A DNA stretch of 64,000 nucleotides from Chitinophagaceae bacterium (GCA_016699815.1 CP065012.1:2705001-2769000), one strand, 5' to 3'. Shown: positions 26,108 through 36,159, counted from the stretch's first letter. Made by a program: numbers and translations. Notes: generated from the sequence alone by a model not told the origin.

Positions 26108-27832
26108 ATGAACAAACTTAAAACAGCTTGTCTTTTTTTATTCTTCTTATGCTTTGTGCAGGTAAACTTTGCCCAAAGTATGGAGCAGGGTAAAAAGTTT
26201 TTGTATTATGAAAGGTATCAAAGCGCCAGGGATTTGTTTAAGCAGATAGTAGATAAAGAGCCTTTAAACGAAGTAGCTATTTACTACCTGGGACAGGCTT
26301 ATATTGGGCTTGAAGATTATGCCGGTGCCAAAAAATTATACCTGGAAAAACTGGCAACCAGCCCCAATAGTCCGCTGGTATTGGCAGGTGTGGGCCATGT
26401 GGAATTAATTGAAGGAAAATCTGCAGATGCCCGCAACCATTTTGAAACGGCAATTTCACTAAGCGAAGGCAAAAGAATAGATGTACTCAATGCCGTGGGT
26501 TATGCCAATGGCAACCCCGACAGTAAAAACGGCGATGCAAATTATGCCATTCAAAAATTAAAGCAGGCAACACAAATTAAAAAATTTAATGACCCCGAAG
26601 TTTTGGCAAACCTTGGGGATGCTTACCGTAAATTTGCCGATGGTGGCAATGCCGTAGTTTCTTACAATGAAGCGCTAAGGCTCGACCCTAATTATGCAAG
26701 GGCTATTTACCGCACCGGCCGGGTATATCAAACTCAGGGTGTGGCACAGGAACCCTTGTATTTAAAATATTATAACGATGCCATTGCCAAAGACCCTGCT
26801 TATGCACCGGTGTACGCAACTCTATATAATTATTATTATAATATTGATGTTAATAAATCTGCCGAATATCTCAATAAATGGCTGGCAAACTCTGATGATG
26901 ACCCTAAAGCTTGTTTTTATAAAGCATCAATGAAGTACGCACAGGGTTTTTTCCTGGAATCTATTCAAGCTGCAGATGCTTGTATAGCTGCAGAAGGCTC
27001 AAGCCCATACCCTAATTTATACGGGTTAAAAGCATATGCCAATGATAAGTTAGAAAATGCATCATTAAAAGCAAAGGATACTGCTGCTGCAATTAAATAC
27101 CGTGAAAATGCAAAGGCATTATTTGAAGAATATTTTAAAAATCAAATTTCGGATAAAATTGGCGGTGGCGATTATGCGGCCTACTCTGCAATATTATTAA
27201 AGCTGCCGGGCAATGAAGATAAAGCAGCCATGTATGTTTTAAAAGCAGTAGATATGGACAGTATTGAAGCCAATAAGGTTTCTTATCTTAAGGGAATGGC
27301 CCAGGCATTTGATAACCAAAAAAGGTATAAAGAAGCAGCAGAATGGTATAAAAAAGTGCTTGACCTAAAAAGAAACTATACTAATGTAGATATTCACAAT
27401 ACTGCATATAATTATTACCGTGCCGGTAATTACGATTCTGCAGCGTATTATTATCAACTGTATGAAACCAAATATCCTACCGATGTGTTTGGCTTTTATA
27501 TGGAAGGCAAATCCTTACAGGCAAAAGACAGTACAGGTGTTTTAGGGCTTGCTGTAACAGCTTATACAAAAGTGGTGGAGTTGGGTGAAGCAGCTCCTGA
27601 TAAATCAAAAGTAAAAAACCAGCTTTCAGGCGCCTACAGGTTTTTTATTGAATATTATTACAACCAGAAAAAAGATAAAGCATCAGCCTTAACTTATTTG
27701 GATAAAGCCCTGATGCTTGAACCGGAGGATGCACAGTTACTGGCCAATAAGGAGTTTATCAGCAATAACGATCCTAACGCACCACCAAAGCCGCCTAAGG
27801 CGCCTAAGCCACCAAGAACGCCACGAAAATAA
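26108..27832 (+). CDS. Exported TPR-repeat protein
   Basis: 574 residues: signal peptide (1-22, ends NFAQS), then roughly ten tetratricopeptide-type helix pairs, e.g. 'AIYYLGQAYIGLEDYAGAKKLY', 'VLANLGDAYRKFADGGNAVVSY', 'ASALTYLDKALMLEPED'. The last 18 residues are Pro/Lys-rich (APPKPPKAPKPPRTPRK). Probably a periplasmic scaffold acting with the PstS-like lipoprotein 75 bases upstream (inference). Confidence 0.8.
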   Translation: MNKLKTACLFLFFLCFVQVNFAQSMEQGKKFLYYERYQSARDLFKQIVDKEPLNEVAIYYLGQAYIGLEDYAGAKKLYLEKLATSPNSPLVLAGVGHVELIEGKSADARNHFETAISLSEGKRIDVLNAVGYANGNPDSKNGDANYAIQKLKQATQIKKFNDPEVLANLGDAYRKFADGGNAVVSYNEALRLDPNYARAIYRTGRVYQTQGVAQEPLYLKYYNDAIAKDPAYAPVYATLYNYYYNIDVNKSAEYLNKWLANSDDDPKACFYKASMKYAQGFFLESIQAADACIAAEGSSPYPNLYGLKAYANDKLENASLKAKDTAAAIKYRENAKALFEEYFKNQISDKIGGGDYAAYSAILLKLPGNEDKAAMYVLKAVDMDSIEANKVSYLKGMAQAFDNQKRYKEAAEWYKKVLDLKRNYTNVDIHNTAYNYYRAGNYDSAAYYYQLYETKYPTDVFGFYMEGKSLQAKDSTGVLGLAVTAYTKVVELGEAAPDKSKVKNQLSGAYRFFIEYYYNQKKDKASALTYLDKALMLEPEDAQLLANKEFISNNDPNAPPKPPKAPKPPRTPRK

Positions 27833-27854
27833 TTTCACATTAAGTGTTTTTATA

Positions 27855-27893
27855 AAGCCTGCATAATAAGAGATAATGCAGGCTTTTATTTTA
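27855..27893 (+). terminator. Terminator between the TPR gene and nuoA
   Basis: Perfect 10-bp stem AAGCCTGCAT (27855-27864) / ATGCAGGCTT (27876-27885), followed by TTATTTTAT. Separates the TPR operon from the nuo operon. Confidence 0.8.
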
Positions 27894-27920
27894 TATGATG
27901 GAATATTCGTTGTGCTATCT

Positions 27921-27928
27921 TATTTTTG
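27921..27928 (+). promoter_or_regulatory. Candidate -7 box (TATTTTTG) of the nuo operon
   Basis: Exact TAnnTTTG, located after the terminator and 24 bases before the nuoA ATG at 27952; no clear -33 TTTG at 19 bases. Its position argues against the longer frame beginning at 27895. Confidence 0.5.
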
Positions 27929-27951
27929 CAGTTGAAAGAGTTTTGCATACC

Positions 27952-28347
27952 ATGGAATTTTATTTATTACAAGCCAACGAGTTAAATAGCGCCTATAACT
28001 ACTTCCCTATAGCCCTGCAATTAATTTTTGGCGCAGGGTTGGTAGCAACAATGATAATTGGGTCAAGCCTTTTGGGCCCAAAAAGAAAAACGGCAGAAAA
28101 ATTGCAAAATTTTGAAAGTGGCATAGAAATAAAAGGAAATGCCCGCCAACCCTTTGCCATAAAATATTTTTTGGTGGCTATCTTATTTGTGCTATTTGAT
28201 GTGGAAGTAATTTTCTTCTATCCTTATGCCGTAAACTTCAGGGAATTAGGATGGGAAGGATTTATAGCCGTAACTTTATTTGTTTCGCTTTTTTTATCAG
28301 GGTTTATATATATCACTAAAAAAGGCGCTTTAAAGTGGGAAGATTAA
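27952..28347 (+). CDS. nuoA: NADH-quinone oxidoreductase subunit A
   Basis: 131 residues from ATG 27952 (MEFYLLQANEL). Three membrane segments; the typical 'NFESGIEIKGNARQPFAIKYFLVAILFVLFDVEVIFFYP' core with its conserved Glu/Asp. Opens a collinear nuoA-N operon coding for proton-pumping complex I. A further 19 in-frame codons upstream overlap the promoter and are not counted. Confidence 0.93.
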   Translation: MEFYLLQANELNSAYNYFPIALQLIFGAGLVATMIIGSSLLGPKRKTAEKLQNFESGIEIKGNARQPFAIKYFLVAILFVLFDVEVIFFYPYAVNFRELGWEGFIAVTLFVSLFLSGFIYITKKGALKWED

Positions 28348-28462
28348 AACAAATAAAAATGAGGTTATAATATAAGATGCTGATACTTTTTTAAAAAGTA
28401 ACCTGTAGTGAAAGGGATGCGATAGGAAAAATTAGGATATAATATAAAAAATAAAACGTAAA

Positions 28463-29026
28463 ATGGAACGCCCGGTTCAATATAACAATACCGTAAAATT
28501 TGCAGGCATACCGGAAGGATACATGGGCGAAGGTTTTATGGCAACCAGCTTTGAAAAAGTGGTAGGCCTTGCCCGCAAAAATTCAATTTGGCCCTTGCCT
28601 TTTGCCACCAGTTGCTGCGGTATAGAATTTATGGCCACCATGGGCAGTCATTATGATTTGGCACGCTTTGGTTCCGAAAGGGTAGGTTTTAGTCCACGGC
28701 AATGCGATCTGTTAATGGTAATGGGTACCATCGCAAAAAAAATGGGGCCGGTATTAAGGCAGGTGTATATTCAAATGGCGGAACCCCGGTGGGTAATGGC
28801 TGTGGGTGCATGTGCCAGCAGTGGAGGTATTTTCGATTCTTATTCCGTTTTGCAGGGTATAGATCAAATTATTCCAGTAGATGTTTATGTACCCGGTTGT
28901 GCACCAAGGCCCGAAGCTATATTAGATGGGCTTTTAAAAATACAGGATTTGGTACATAACGAAAGTTTGCGCCGCCGTAACAGCGATCATTACAAACAAT
29001 TACTGGCAGGTTACGGCATTCAATAG
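28463..29026 (+). CDS. nuoB: NADH-quinone oxidoreductase subunit B
   Basis: 187 residues. Ligands of cluster N2 are all present: adjacent Cys pair in TSCCGIEFMA, GACASSGG, and VPGCAPRPEA. Peripheral arm at the membrane interface. 115 bases follow nuoA without another gene. Confidence 0.95.
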   Translation: MERPVQYNNTVKFAGIPEGYMGEGFMATSFEKVVGLARKNSIWPLPFATSCCGIEFMATMGSHYDLARFGSERVGFSPRQCDLLMVMGTIAKKMGPVLRQVYIQMAEPRWVMAVGACASSGGIFDSYSVLQGIDQIIPVDVYVPGCAPRPEAILDGLLKIQDLVHNESLRRRNSDHYKQLLAGYGIQ

Positions 29027-29064
29027 TAAATACTTATCATCCATTAATGTATTGTTCTTAAAAA

Positions 29065-29577
29065 ATGACAAACGAAAGGATACAGCAAAGACTTACAGAA
29101 AAATTTGGAGAACTGCTTTCTAATTGGGAGCAGTCTTACGGTATGCTTTCATTTACGGCACCCAAAGAAATTAATTTAAAAGTGTTGCAGTTTCTTTATG
29201 ATGATGAGGAATTGAGGTTTCGGTTTTTAACCGACCTTCAGGCCGTTCATTTTCCTGATAATGCAGGTAGTGAACTTGCTGTTGTTTATCATTTGCATAA
29301 TATGATAGATAATGTAAGGTTGCGCTTTAGGGTTTTTGCTTCAATACAAGATCCCAAAGTGTACAGCGCAACTGCAATGTATGCCGGTGCAAATTGGATG
29401 GAAAGAGAAACTTATGATTTTTTTGGGGTAGAATTTGTAGGTCACCCTAACTTAATTAGGGTGTTAAATGTAGATGAAATGGATTATTTTCCCCTGCGCA
29501 AAGAATACCCGGTAGAAGACCAAACCAGATCTGATAAAGATGATGAAATGTTTGGCAGGGGAAATTATAAAGGTTGA
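29065..29577 (+). CDS. nuoC: NADH-quinone oxidoreductase subunit C
   Basis: 170 residues, the 30-kDa subunit as a separate gene (not fused to nuoD). Signature 'ANWMERETYDFFGVEFVGHPNLIRVL' then 'YFPLRKEYPVEDQTR'. Confidence 0.93.
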   Translation: MTNERIQQRLTEKFGELLSNWEQSYGMLSFTAPKEINLKVLQFLYDDEELRFRFLTDLQAVHFPDNAGSELAVVYHLHNMIDNVRLRFRVFASIQDPKVYSATAMYAGANWMERETYDFFGVEFVGHPNLIRVLNVDEMDYFPLRKEYPVEDQTRSDKDDEMFGRGNYKG

Positions 29578-29618
29578 TTTAAAAGTGAATTTGCAGCAAA
29601 GCTGCTTCAAAAAATAAT

Positions 29619-30857
29619 ATGTCAGAAGCTACAGAACATATATTGTTGCCGAAAGGTTCTTTGGAAAAGCAAACCACTACGCTAAACCTTGGCCCAACGC
29701 ATCCAGCAACACACGGTGTATTTCAAAATGTGCTGGAAATGGATGGCGAACGCATCATGAAAGCCACATCTACCGTAGGGTATATTCACCGGGCTTTTGA
29801 AAAAATTGCAGAACGAAGGCCATTATACCAAATCCAGCCATTAACTGACAGGCTCAATTATTGTTCATCTCCCATTAATAATATTGGCTGGCAGCTTACC
29901 TGCGAAAAATTGCTGGGCGTTAAAACACCCAAAAGGGTAGATTACCTTCGCATTATTATTATGGAGCTAGCCCGTATTTCCGATCACCTTATTTGTAATT
30001 CAATAGTAGGTGTGGATAGCGGTGCTTATACAGGGTTCCTTTATGTAATGCAGTTTCGGGAACTTATTTATGAAATTTATGAAGAGGTTTGCGGGGCACG
30101 CCTCACCACTAATATTGGCCGTATAGGCGGCTTTGAAAGAAATTTTACACCGGTGGCATGGGAAAAGCTGGATAAATTTCTCGACGAAAAAACAGGGTAT
30201 CCGGCACAATTACGAGAATTTGAAAACCTGTTTACCCGCAACCGTATTTTTATGGAACGCACCATTGGTTGCGGCGCAATAAGTGCAGAAAGAGCATTGA
30301 ATTACAGCTTTACCGGCCCCAATTTACGTGCTGCAGGTGTTGATTATGATGTAAGGGTACATACAGCTTACAGCAGTTACGAAGAATTTGATTTTACCAT
30401 TCCTGTTGGCAGTACCGGCGATTGTTACGATAGGTTTTTGGTGCGTAACCAGGAAATGTGGCAAAGCCTTAGCATTATAAAACAGGCCTATCAAAAAATA
30501 CAAGCCATCAAAGGTGCCGATGCAGAAGTGTACCATGCAGATGTGCCGGAATTTTATCTTCCCAAGAAAAAAGATGTTTATACCAAAATGGAGGAGCTCA
30601 TCTATCATTTTAAAATAATAATGGGCGAAACAGAAATGCCAAAAGGCGAAGTATATAATAGTGTGGAAGGTGCAAATGGTGAGTTGGGTTTTTATTTTGT
30701 AAGCGATGGAGGAAGAACGCCATACCGCCTGCATTTTAGGAGACCATGTTTTATTTATTACCAGGCTTATCCTGAATTAATTGAAGGAGGCTTACTTAGC
30801 GATGCCATTATTACCATGAGTAGCCTAAATTTAATTGCAGGCGAATTAGATGCTTAA
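29619..30857 (+). CDS. nuoD: NADH-quinone oxidoreductase subunit D
   Basis: 412 residues, 49-kDa subunit lining the quinone cavity. LNLGPTHPATHGVFQN with its conserved His, 'GYIHRAFEKIAERRPLYQ', 'GADAEVYHADVPEFYLPKK' and a C-terminal 'IDIVFGEVDR'-equivalent shortened to LNLIAGELDA. Confidence 0.95.
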   Translation: MSEATEHILLPKGSLEKQTTTLNLGPTHPATHGVFQNVLEMDGERIMKATSTVGYIHRAFEKIAERRPLYQIQPLTDRLNYCSSPINNIGWQLTCEKLLGVKTPKRVDYLRIIIMELARISDHLICNSIVGVDSGAYTGFLYVMQFRELIYEIYEEVCGARLTTNIGRIGGFERNFTPVAWEKLDKFLDEKTGYPAQLREFENLFTRNRIFMERTIGCGAISAERALNYSFTGPNLRAAGVDYDVRVHTAYSSYEEFDFTIPVGSTGDCYDRFLVRNQEMWQSLSIIKQAYQKIQAIKGADAEVYHADVPEFYLPKKKDVYTKMEELIYHFKIIMGETEMPKGEVYNSVEGANGELGFYFVSDGGRTPYRLHFRRPCFIYYQAYPELIEGGLLSDAIITMSSLNLIAGELDA

Positions 30858-30878
30858 TAAAATTTTGTGTTTAGCAAT

Positions 30879-31373
30879 ATGAGTGTTGAATTTTCAAAAG
30901 AAAAACTGGAAAAAGTAGCTGAAATCATCAGCCACTACCCCGAAGGCAGGCAAAAAAGCGCTTTGCTGCCCGTACTGCATTTAGCGCAGGAAGAATTTGG
31001 CGGATGGCTTGATGTGCCTGTTATGAATTATGTAGCAACCCTATTAAAGCTGGAGCCTATTGAAGTATATGAAGTGGTGAGCTTTTACTCCATGTATAAC
31101 CAAAAGCCCGTAGGTAAATATGTGTTTGAAGTATGCCGTACCGGCCCATGTATGGTTTGCGGATGCGATGATATCATTGATTACATCAGGCAAAAACTAA
31201 ATATTGAAGAAGGCGAAACTACAACAGATGGGATGTTTACTTTAAAAACCGTTGAATGCCTTGGCGCCTGCGGCTATGCTCCCATGATGCAATTGGGTAA
31301 AATTTATAAAGAACAATTAACCCGTGAAAAAGTAGATACAATTATTGAAGAATGTAAGGGGTTGAAAGTTTAG
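30879..31373 (+). CDS. nuoE: NADH-quinone oxidoreductase subunit E
   Basis: 164 residues from ATG 30879 (MSVEFSKEKLEK); a GTG four codons upstream is less likely. Thioredoxin-like fold carrying the [2Fe-2S] cluster N1a: CRTGPCMVCG and CLGACGYAPM provide the four Cys. Confidence 0.94.
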   Translation: MSVEFSKEKLEKVAEIISHYPEGRQKSALLPVLHLAQEEFGGWLDVPVMNYVATLLKLEPIEVYEVVSFYSMYNQKPVGKYVFEVCRTGPCMVCGCDDIIDYIRQKLNIEEGETTTDGMFTLKTVECLGACGYAPMMQLGKIYKEQLTREKVDTIIEECKGLKV

Positions 31374-31398
31374 ATTTAAAATTTAAAAATTAATAATT

Positions 31399-31812
31399 AT
31401 GGAAGCAATAATACCTTACTTAAATTTTAACGGCAATGCAGTAGAGGCTTTGGCCTTTTACTGCAAGGCTTTGAATGGTGCGGTTACCATGCAATCTACA
31501 TTTGGCGAAGCCAATATGGCGCAGGATGATAATATGAAAAATAAAATATTACATGCCGTATTTGAAATGGGTAGTTTAAAGTTTATGGTTAGTGATTGTC
31601 CTCCGGGTGTAAGTACACTATCAGGCAACCAGGTAAGTTTATCGCTAAATTTTACCAGCCTCGAAGCTATCGAACATACCTTTGCTGCATTGGCTGAAGG
31701 CGGTACGGTTACGATGCCTATCCAGGATACTTTTTGGGGTGCAAGGTTTGCCATGACAAAAGATAAGTTTGGCGTACACTGGATGTTTAATTACGATTAT
31801 CCTAAAAAATAA
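31399..31812 (+). CDS. VOC-family (PhnB-like) protein inside the nuo operon
   Basis: 137 residues: PhnB/glyoxalase-like fold with 'IPYLNFNGNAVEALAFYCKALNG' and 'FWGARFAMTKDKFGVHWMFNYD'. Metal ligands of true glyoxalases are not clear, as is usual for PhnB-like members. It sits 25 bases after nuoE and 72 before nuoF, same strand. No known place in complex I; probably a passenger acquired by the operon. Confidence 0.82.
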   Translation: MEAIIPYLNFNGNAVEALAFYCKALNGAVTMQSTFGEANMAQDDNMKNKILHAVFEMGSLKFMVSDCPPGVSTLSGNQVSLSLNFTSLEAIEHTFAALAEGGTVTMPIQDTFWGARFAMTKDKFGVHWMFNYDYPKK

Positions 31813-31884
31813 AATAATGTATCAAAAGTAAATAAGCATGCAATAAAGGGTTTGAATATTTACAATTGATTTTTGATATTGACA

Positions 31885-33237
31885 ATGACCAAAAAAATTT
31901 TATTAAAAGACGCCAATGTTCCGGGCATAAAATCTTTTGATGTATACCGCAGGCAGGGTGGGTACAGCTGTGTAGTGAAAGCATTAAAAATGAAGCCGGA
32001 AGAAATTGTGGATGAAGTAAAAAAGAGCGGCCTTCGGGGCCGTGGCGGCGCCGGCTTCCCTACTGGTTTAAAATGGAGTTTTATAGCAAAGCCAGCAGGT
32101 GTACCACGGCATCTGGTGGTTAATGCCGATGAAAGCGAACCTGGTACTTTTAAAGACCGTTACCTCATGGAATTTATTCCGCATCTTTTGCTTGAAGGAA
32201 TGATCGTGTCTTCATTTGCGCTGGGCAGTAATGTAAGTTACATTTACATACGTGGAGAATATGCATGGATAACCAATATTTTAGAAGAAGCTATTGCAGA
32301 AGCAAAGCAAAATGGCTTTTTAGGAAAAAATATTATGGGCAGCGGTTTCGATTGTGAAATTTATGTACAACGAGGCGCAGGCGCTTATATCTGCGGAGAA
32401 GAAACTGCTTTAATTGAATCGCTTGAAGGCAACAGGGGCAACCCAAGAATAAAACCACCCTTTCCGGCAGTAAAAGGAGTGTGGGAAAGGCCAACTGTGG
32501 TAAACAATGTAGAAACTATTGCTGCTGTAGTACCCATCATCAACGAAGGTGGGGAAGCGTATGCAAAAATAGGTGTAGGAAAATCCACCGGTTCCAAATT
32601 AATTTCTGCCTGTGGCAATATTAATAAACCAGGTGTTTATGAAATAGATATGACCATTTCGGTAGAAGAATTTATTTACAGTGATGAATACTGCGGCGGC
32701 ATATCCAATGGTAAAAGATTAAAAGCTTGTATCCCCGGCGGCTCCTCGGTACCCATATTGCCGGCAAATTTATTGCTCACTACCGCCAAAGGCGAAAAAA
32801 GATTAATGAATTACGAAAGCCTTGCCGATGGCGGCTTTGCAACCGGCACCATGATGGGCTCTGGCGGATTTATTGTATTAGATGAAGACCAGTGTGTGGT
32901 AAAACACACTTATACCTTAGCAAGGTTTTACCGCCACGAAAGTTGCGGCCAGTGCAGCCCTTGCAGGGAAGGCACAGGCTGGCTTGAAAAATTATTGCAT
33001 AAAATTGAAACAGGCAAAGGCGCCATTAAGGATATAGATTTACTTTGGGATGTGCAGCGCAGGATCGAAGGCAATACCATTTGCCCGTTGGGAGATGCCG
33101 CCGCATGGCCGGTGGCTGCCGCTATCAGGCATTTTAGGGATGAGTTTGAGTGGCATGTAAATAATCCTGAACTGTGCCTAAGGGAAAATTATGGATTGGC
33201 ACATTATGCAGATGAACTTAAAGTTGATGCAGTGTAA
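31885..33237 (+). CDS. nuoF: NADH-quinone oxidoreductase subunit F
   Basis: 450 residues from ATG 31885 (MTKKILLKD). NADH/FMN site GLRGRGGAGFPTGLKW, 'NADESEPGTFKDR', AGAYICGEETALIESLEGN, and the N3 [4Fe-4S] ligands ESCGQCSPCREGT with the distant Cys in ICPLGDAAAWP. Entry point for NADH electrons. Confidence 0.95.
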   Translation: MTKKILLKDANVPGIKSFDVYRRQGGYSCVVKALKMKPEEIVDEVKKSGLRGRGGAGFPTGLKWSFIAKPAGVPRHLVVNADESEPGTFKDRYLMEFIPHLLLEGMIVSSFALGSNVSYIYIRGEYAWITNILEEAIAEAKQNGFLGKNIMGSGFDCEIYVQRGAGAYICGEETALIESLEGNRGNPRIKPPFPAVKGVWERPTVVNNVETIAAVVPIINEGGEAYAKIGVGKSTGSKLISACGNINKPGVYEIDMTISVEEFIYSDEYCGGISNGKRLKACIPGGSSVPILPANLLLTTAKGEKRLMNYESLADGGFATGTMMGSGGFIVLDEDQCVVKHTYTLARFYRHESCGQCSPCREGTGWLEKLLHKIETGKGAIKDIDLLWDVQRRIEGNTICPLGDAAAWPVAAAIRHFRDEFEWHVNNPELCLRENYGLAHYADELKVDAV

Positions 33238-33336
33238 ATATTTAATAAGAAAATTTCAATTTCTGAATTAGAGAAATTAAATGATATAGGTTGTTTGATG
33301 AGAAGTTCCTGAAGTGCAGGGAATAAATAAAACAAT

Positions 33337-34458
33337 ATGGCAGACGAAATTAAAAAAGAAACCCCGGCAAAACTAAAAGTTACCATTGATGGGTTTACCA
33401 TTGAGGTGGCCCCGGGCACAACAATATTAGATGCGGCACGCCAAATAAGTTTTGAAGTAGCGCCGCAGGCCATGTGCTATTACAGTAAGCTGGAAGATAC
33501 AGGAGGCAAGTGCCGTACCTGCCTGGTAGAAGTAGCTGCAGGTTCTTCCGCCGACCCAAGGCCAATGCCTAAATTAATGGCAAGTTGCCGCACAACAGTA
33601 ATGGATGGGATGATAGTTAAAAATACTACCAGCGAAAGGGTGCTTGATGCAAGAAAAGGTGTGGTAGAATATTTGCTTATTAACCATCCATTAGATTGCC
33701 CTATTTGCGACCAGGCCGGCGAATGTTACCTGCAGGATTTGAGCTACGACCATGGCAATTCCGGAAGCCGGTACGAATTTGTAAAAAGGACTTTTAAAAA
33801 AGAAGATATTGGCCCTTACATACAGTTACACATGACACGTTGTATACTTTGCTACCGCTGTGTTTATGTAGCTGCTCAACTAACCAACCAAAGGGTGCAT
33901 GGTGTTATTGAAAGAGGCGATCATGCTGCTATTTCTACCTATATCAGCAAAGCAATTGATAACGATTTTAGCGGAAATATGATTGATGTGTGCCCTGTTG
34001 GTGCATTAACCGATAAAACTTTCCGCTTTAAAAACAGGGTGTGGTTTACCAAGCCCGTAGATGCCCATAGAAATTGCGAAACGTCAAATTGCTGTGGTAA
34101 AACAACTTTGTGGTTAAGGGGCGATGAAGTGTACAGGGTAACAACCCGTAAAGACCCTTTTGGCGAAGTGCAAAGTTTTGATGGTAAACCGGGCTGGATT
34201 TGTAACACCTGCAGATTCGATAAAAAGAAAACATGTGATTGGGTAATTGAAGGGTTAACTACCATATCCCGGCATTCGGTAATTGGCGCCAATAAATATA
34301 AAACAGATGACAAACCACAGGAAACTTTTGGAGAAGTAATGGATGGAAGGAAACCAAAATTATTGATGGACATTCATAACGTAAGTGGCGTTAATGAAGA
34401 AAACAGGGATTTGAGCAAACTCAACCGCCCTGCAAATTCTTCTGATTTTAATGATTAA
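33337..34458 (+). CDS. nuoG: NADH-quinone oxidoreductase subunit G, short form
   Basis: 373 residues, much shorter than the ~700-900 of the Escherichia-type subunit. The Fe-S part is complete: N1b [2Fe-2S] Cys (AMCYYS, GGKCRTCLVE, ASCRTT), N5 (HPLDCPICDQAGEC) and N4 (HMTRCILCYRCVY with DVCPVGALTD). The start of the molybdopterin-like domain is kept (CETSNCCGKTTLW, GWICNTCRF), the rest is absent. Short NuoG is, as far as known, normal for this phylum; the next gene follows after 24 bases, so this is not a frameshift. Confidence 0.9.
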   Translation: MADEIKKETPAKLKVTIDGFTIEVAPGTTILDAARQISFEVAPQAMCYYSKLEDTGGKCRTCLVEVAAGSSADPRPMPKLMASCRTTVMDGMIVKNTTSERVLDARKGVVEYLLINHPLDCPICDQAGECYLQDLSYDHGNSGSRYEFVKRTFKKEDIGPYIQLHMTRCILCYRCVYVAAQLTNQRVHGVIERGDHAAISTYISKAIDNDFSGNMIDVCPVGALTDKTFRFKNRVWFTKPVDAHRNCETSNCCGKTTLWLRGDEVYRVTTRKDPFGEVQSFDGKPGWICNTCRFDKKKTCDWVIEGLTTISRHSVIGANKYKTDDKPQETFGEVMDGRKPKLLMDIHNVSGVNEENRDLSKLNRPANSSDFND

Positions 34459-34482
34459 AATAACAGTACTCAAAAATACTAA

Positions 34483-35550
34483 ATGATTGACTTATTATTT
34501 TTTGACTGGGCAATGTTTATTGAAAAACTGGTGCTTATTATTGTAGTGGTTTCTGTTTCATTAGTGGTAGCCATGTACACCACTTTTGCCGAGAGAAAAG
34601 TTGCCGGAATTTTGCAGGACAGGCCGGGACCAAACCGGGCAGGGCCATTTGGCATGTTACAACCACTTGCAGATGGGTTAAAATTATTTTTTAAGGAAGA
34701 GATAATACCCAATTTTTCTTCTAAAGCCTTATTTATTTTAGGGCCGGCACTGGCCATGCTTACCGCTATAATGACCAGCGCCGTAATTCCCTGGGGCAGC
34801 AAAATAATATTACCAGGCGGCAGGGAAGTAGCGTTGCAAATTGCCGATGTAAACATTGGTATTTTATATGTATTTGGAGTGGTAAGTATGGGTGTATATG
34901 GCATTATGATTGGGAGCTGGGCAAGTAATAATAAATATTCATTAATGGGCGGGCTCCGGGCTGCATCGCAAATCATAAGTTATGAACTGGCAATGGGTAT
35001 ATCATTTATTGCGTTGCTAATGATAACCGGCACACTTAGTTTAAATGAAATTGTTGTACAACAACAAAAAGGGGCATTGGGTGGTTTGCTTAGCTGGAAT
35101 ATTTGGAAACAACCTTTAGGTTTCCTCATCTTTTTGATATGCGCTTTTGCAGAATGTAACCGTACGCCATTTGATTTGCCGGAGGCAGAAAATGAACTTA
35201 TTGGAGGATACCATACCGAGTATTCATCTATGAAACTTGGCCTTTACCTGTTTAGCGAATACATCAATATGTTTATAAGCAGTGCGGTAATGGCTACATT
35301 ATTTTTTGGTGGTTACGATATTCCTTTTGTGGATGAATCTTCTTTATCACCAAACATTGCGGCAATATTAGGTATCGTTTCCCTGTTTCTAAAAATCATT
35401 TGCTTTATATTTTTATTTATGTGGGTGCGGTGGACCATTCCACGCTTCCGATATGATCAATTGATGAGATTAGGATGGAGGATTTTAATTCCGCTGGCAT
35501 TATTTAACATGCTGGTAACAGGAGCAGTAATTTTATTCCTTAATAAGTAA
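34483..35550 (+). CDS. nuoH: NADH-quinone oxidoreductase subunit H
   Basis: 355 residues, eight membrane segments. Quinone-chamber motifs FAERKVAGILQDRPGPNRAG and FAECNRTPFDLPEAENELI, then GGYHTEYSSMK. Confidence 0.95.
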   Translation: MIDLLFFDWAMFIEKLVLIIVVVSVSLVVAMYTTFAERKVAGILQDRPGPNRAGPFGMLQPLADGLKLFFKEEIIPNFSSKALFILGPALAMLTAIMTSAVIPWGSKIILPGGREVALQIADVNIGILYVFGVVSMGVYGIMIGSWASNNKYSLMGGLRAASQIISYELAMGISFIALLMITGTLSLNEIVVQQQKGALGGLLSWNIWKQPLGFLIFLICAFAECNRTPFDLPEAENELIGGYHTEYSSMKLGLYLFSEYINMFISSAVMATLFFGGYDIPFVDESSLSPNIAAILGIVSLFLKIICFIFLFMWVRWTIPRFRYDQLMRLGWRILIPLALFNMLVTGAVILFLNK

Positions 35551-35587
35551 GGGTTAACATATTTTTGTAAAACTTAGTGAAAAAGAA

Positions 35588-36136
35588 ATGCAGGCATTAA
35601 CCAACAAGGCAAAACCAGTAGACAGAAGGCCAATGAACCTTTGGGAAAGGTTGTATTTGCCGGCAATATTTAAAGGTATGTTTATAACATTCGGGCATAT
35701 TTTTAAGAAAAAGCCTACCATACAATATCCCGAAAAAACCCGTCCGTTCAGCCCGGTATTCAGGGGTTTGCAAATTTTGAACCGAGATGAAGAAGGGCGT
35801 GAAAACTGCACTGCATGTGGCTTGTGTGCTGTTGCCTGCCCTGCAGAAGCCATTACCATGGAGGCGGCAGAGCGTTTGCCGGGAGAAGAGCATCTTTACC
35901 GGGAAGAAAAATATGCCGCTAAATACGAAATCAATATGCTGCGGTGTATTTTTTGCGGCTTTTGCGAAGAGGCCTGCCCCAAAGATGCCATTTATTTGAG
36001 CGAAACTTTTGCGCCGGCAGATTACCAGCGTAAACAATTTATTTATAATAAACAGGATTTATTAATACCTCATCCAAAAGAAAACCCGGAGGAGTATAAA
36101 AAAGCTTTGGGCAACAGGGCCAAAAAAGAAAGTTAA
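35588..36136 (+). CDS. nuoI: NADH-quinone oxidoreductase subunit I
   Basis: 182 residues with two ferredoxin-type [4Fe-4S] motifs, CTACGLCAVACPAEAI and CIFCGFCEEACPKDAI, for clusters N6a and N6b. The N-terminal amphipathic stretch fits the membrane-associated helix of the subunit. Confidence 0.95.
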   Translation: MQALTNKAKPVDRRPMNLWERLYLPAIFKGMFITFGHIFKKKPTIQYPEKTRPFSPVFRGLQILNRDEEGRENCTACGLCAVACPAEAITMEAAERLPGEEHLYREEKYAAKYEINMLRCIFCGFCEEACPKDAIYLSETFAPADYQRKQFIYNKQDLLIPHPKENPEEYKKALGNRAKKES

Positions 36137-36159
36137 AAATTACGTAAGTAAAAAAAAGA

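Noticed and set aside
33337..34458. NuoG broken by frameshift
   Set aside because: The frame ends cleanly with nuoH 24 bases later, leaving no room for the missing domain; the short form appears normal for this group.
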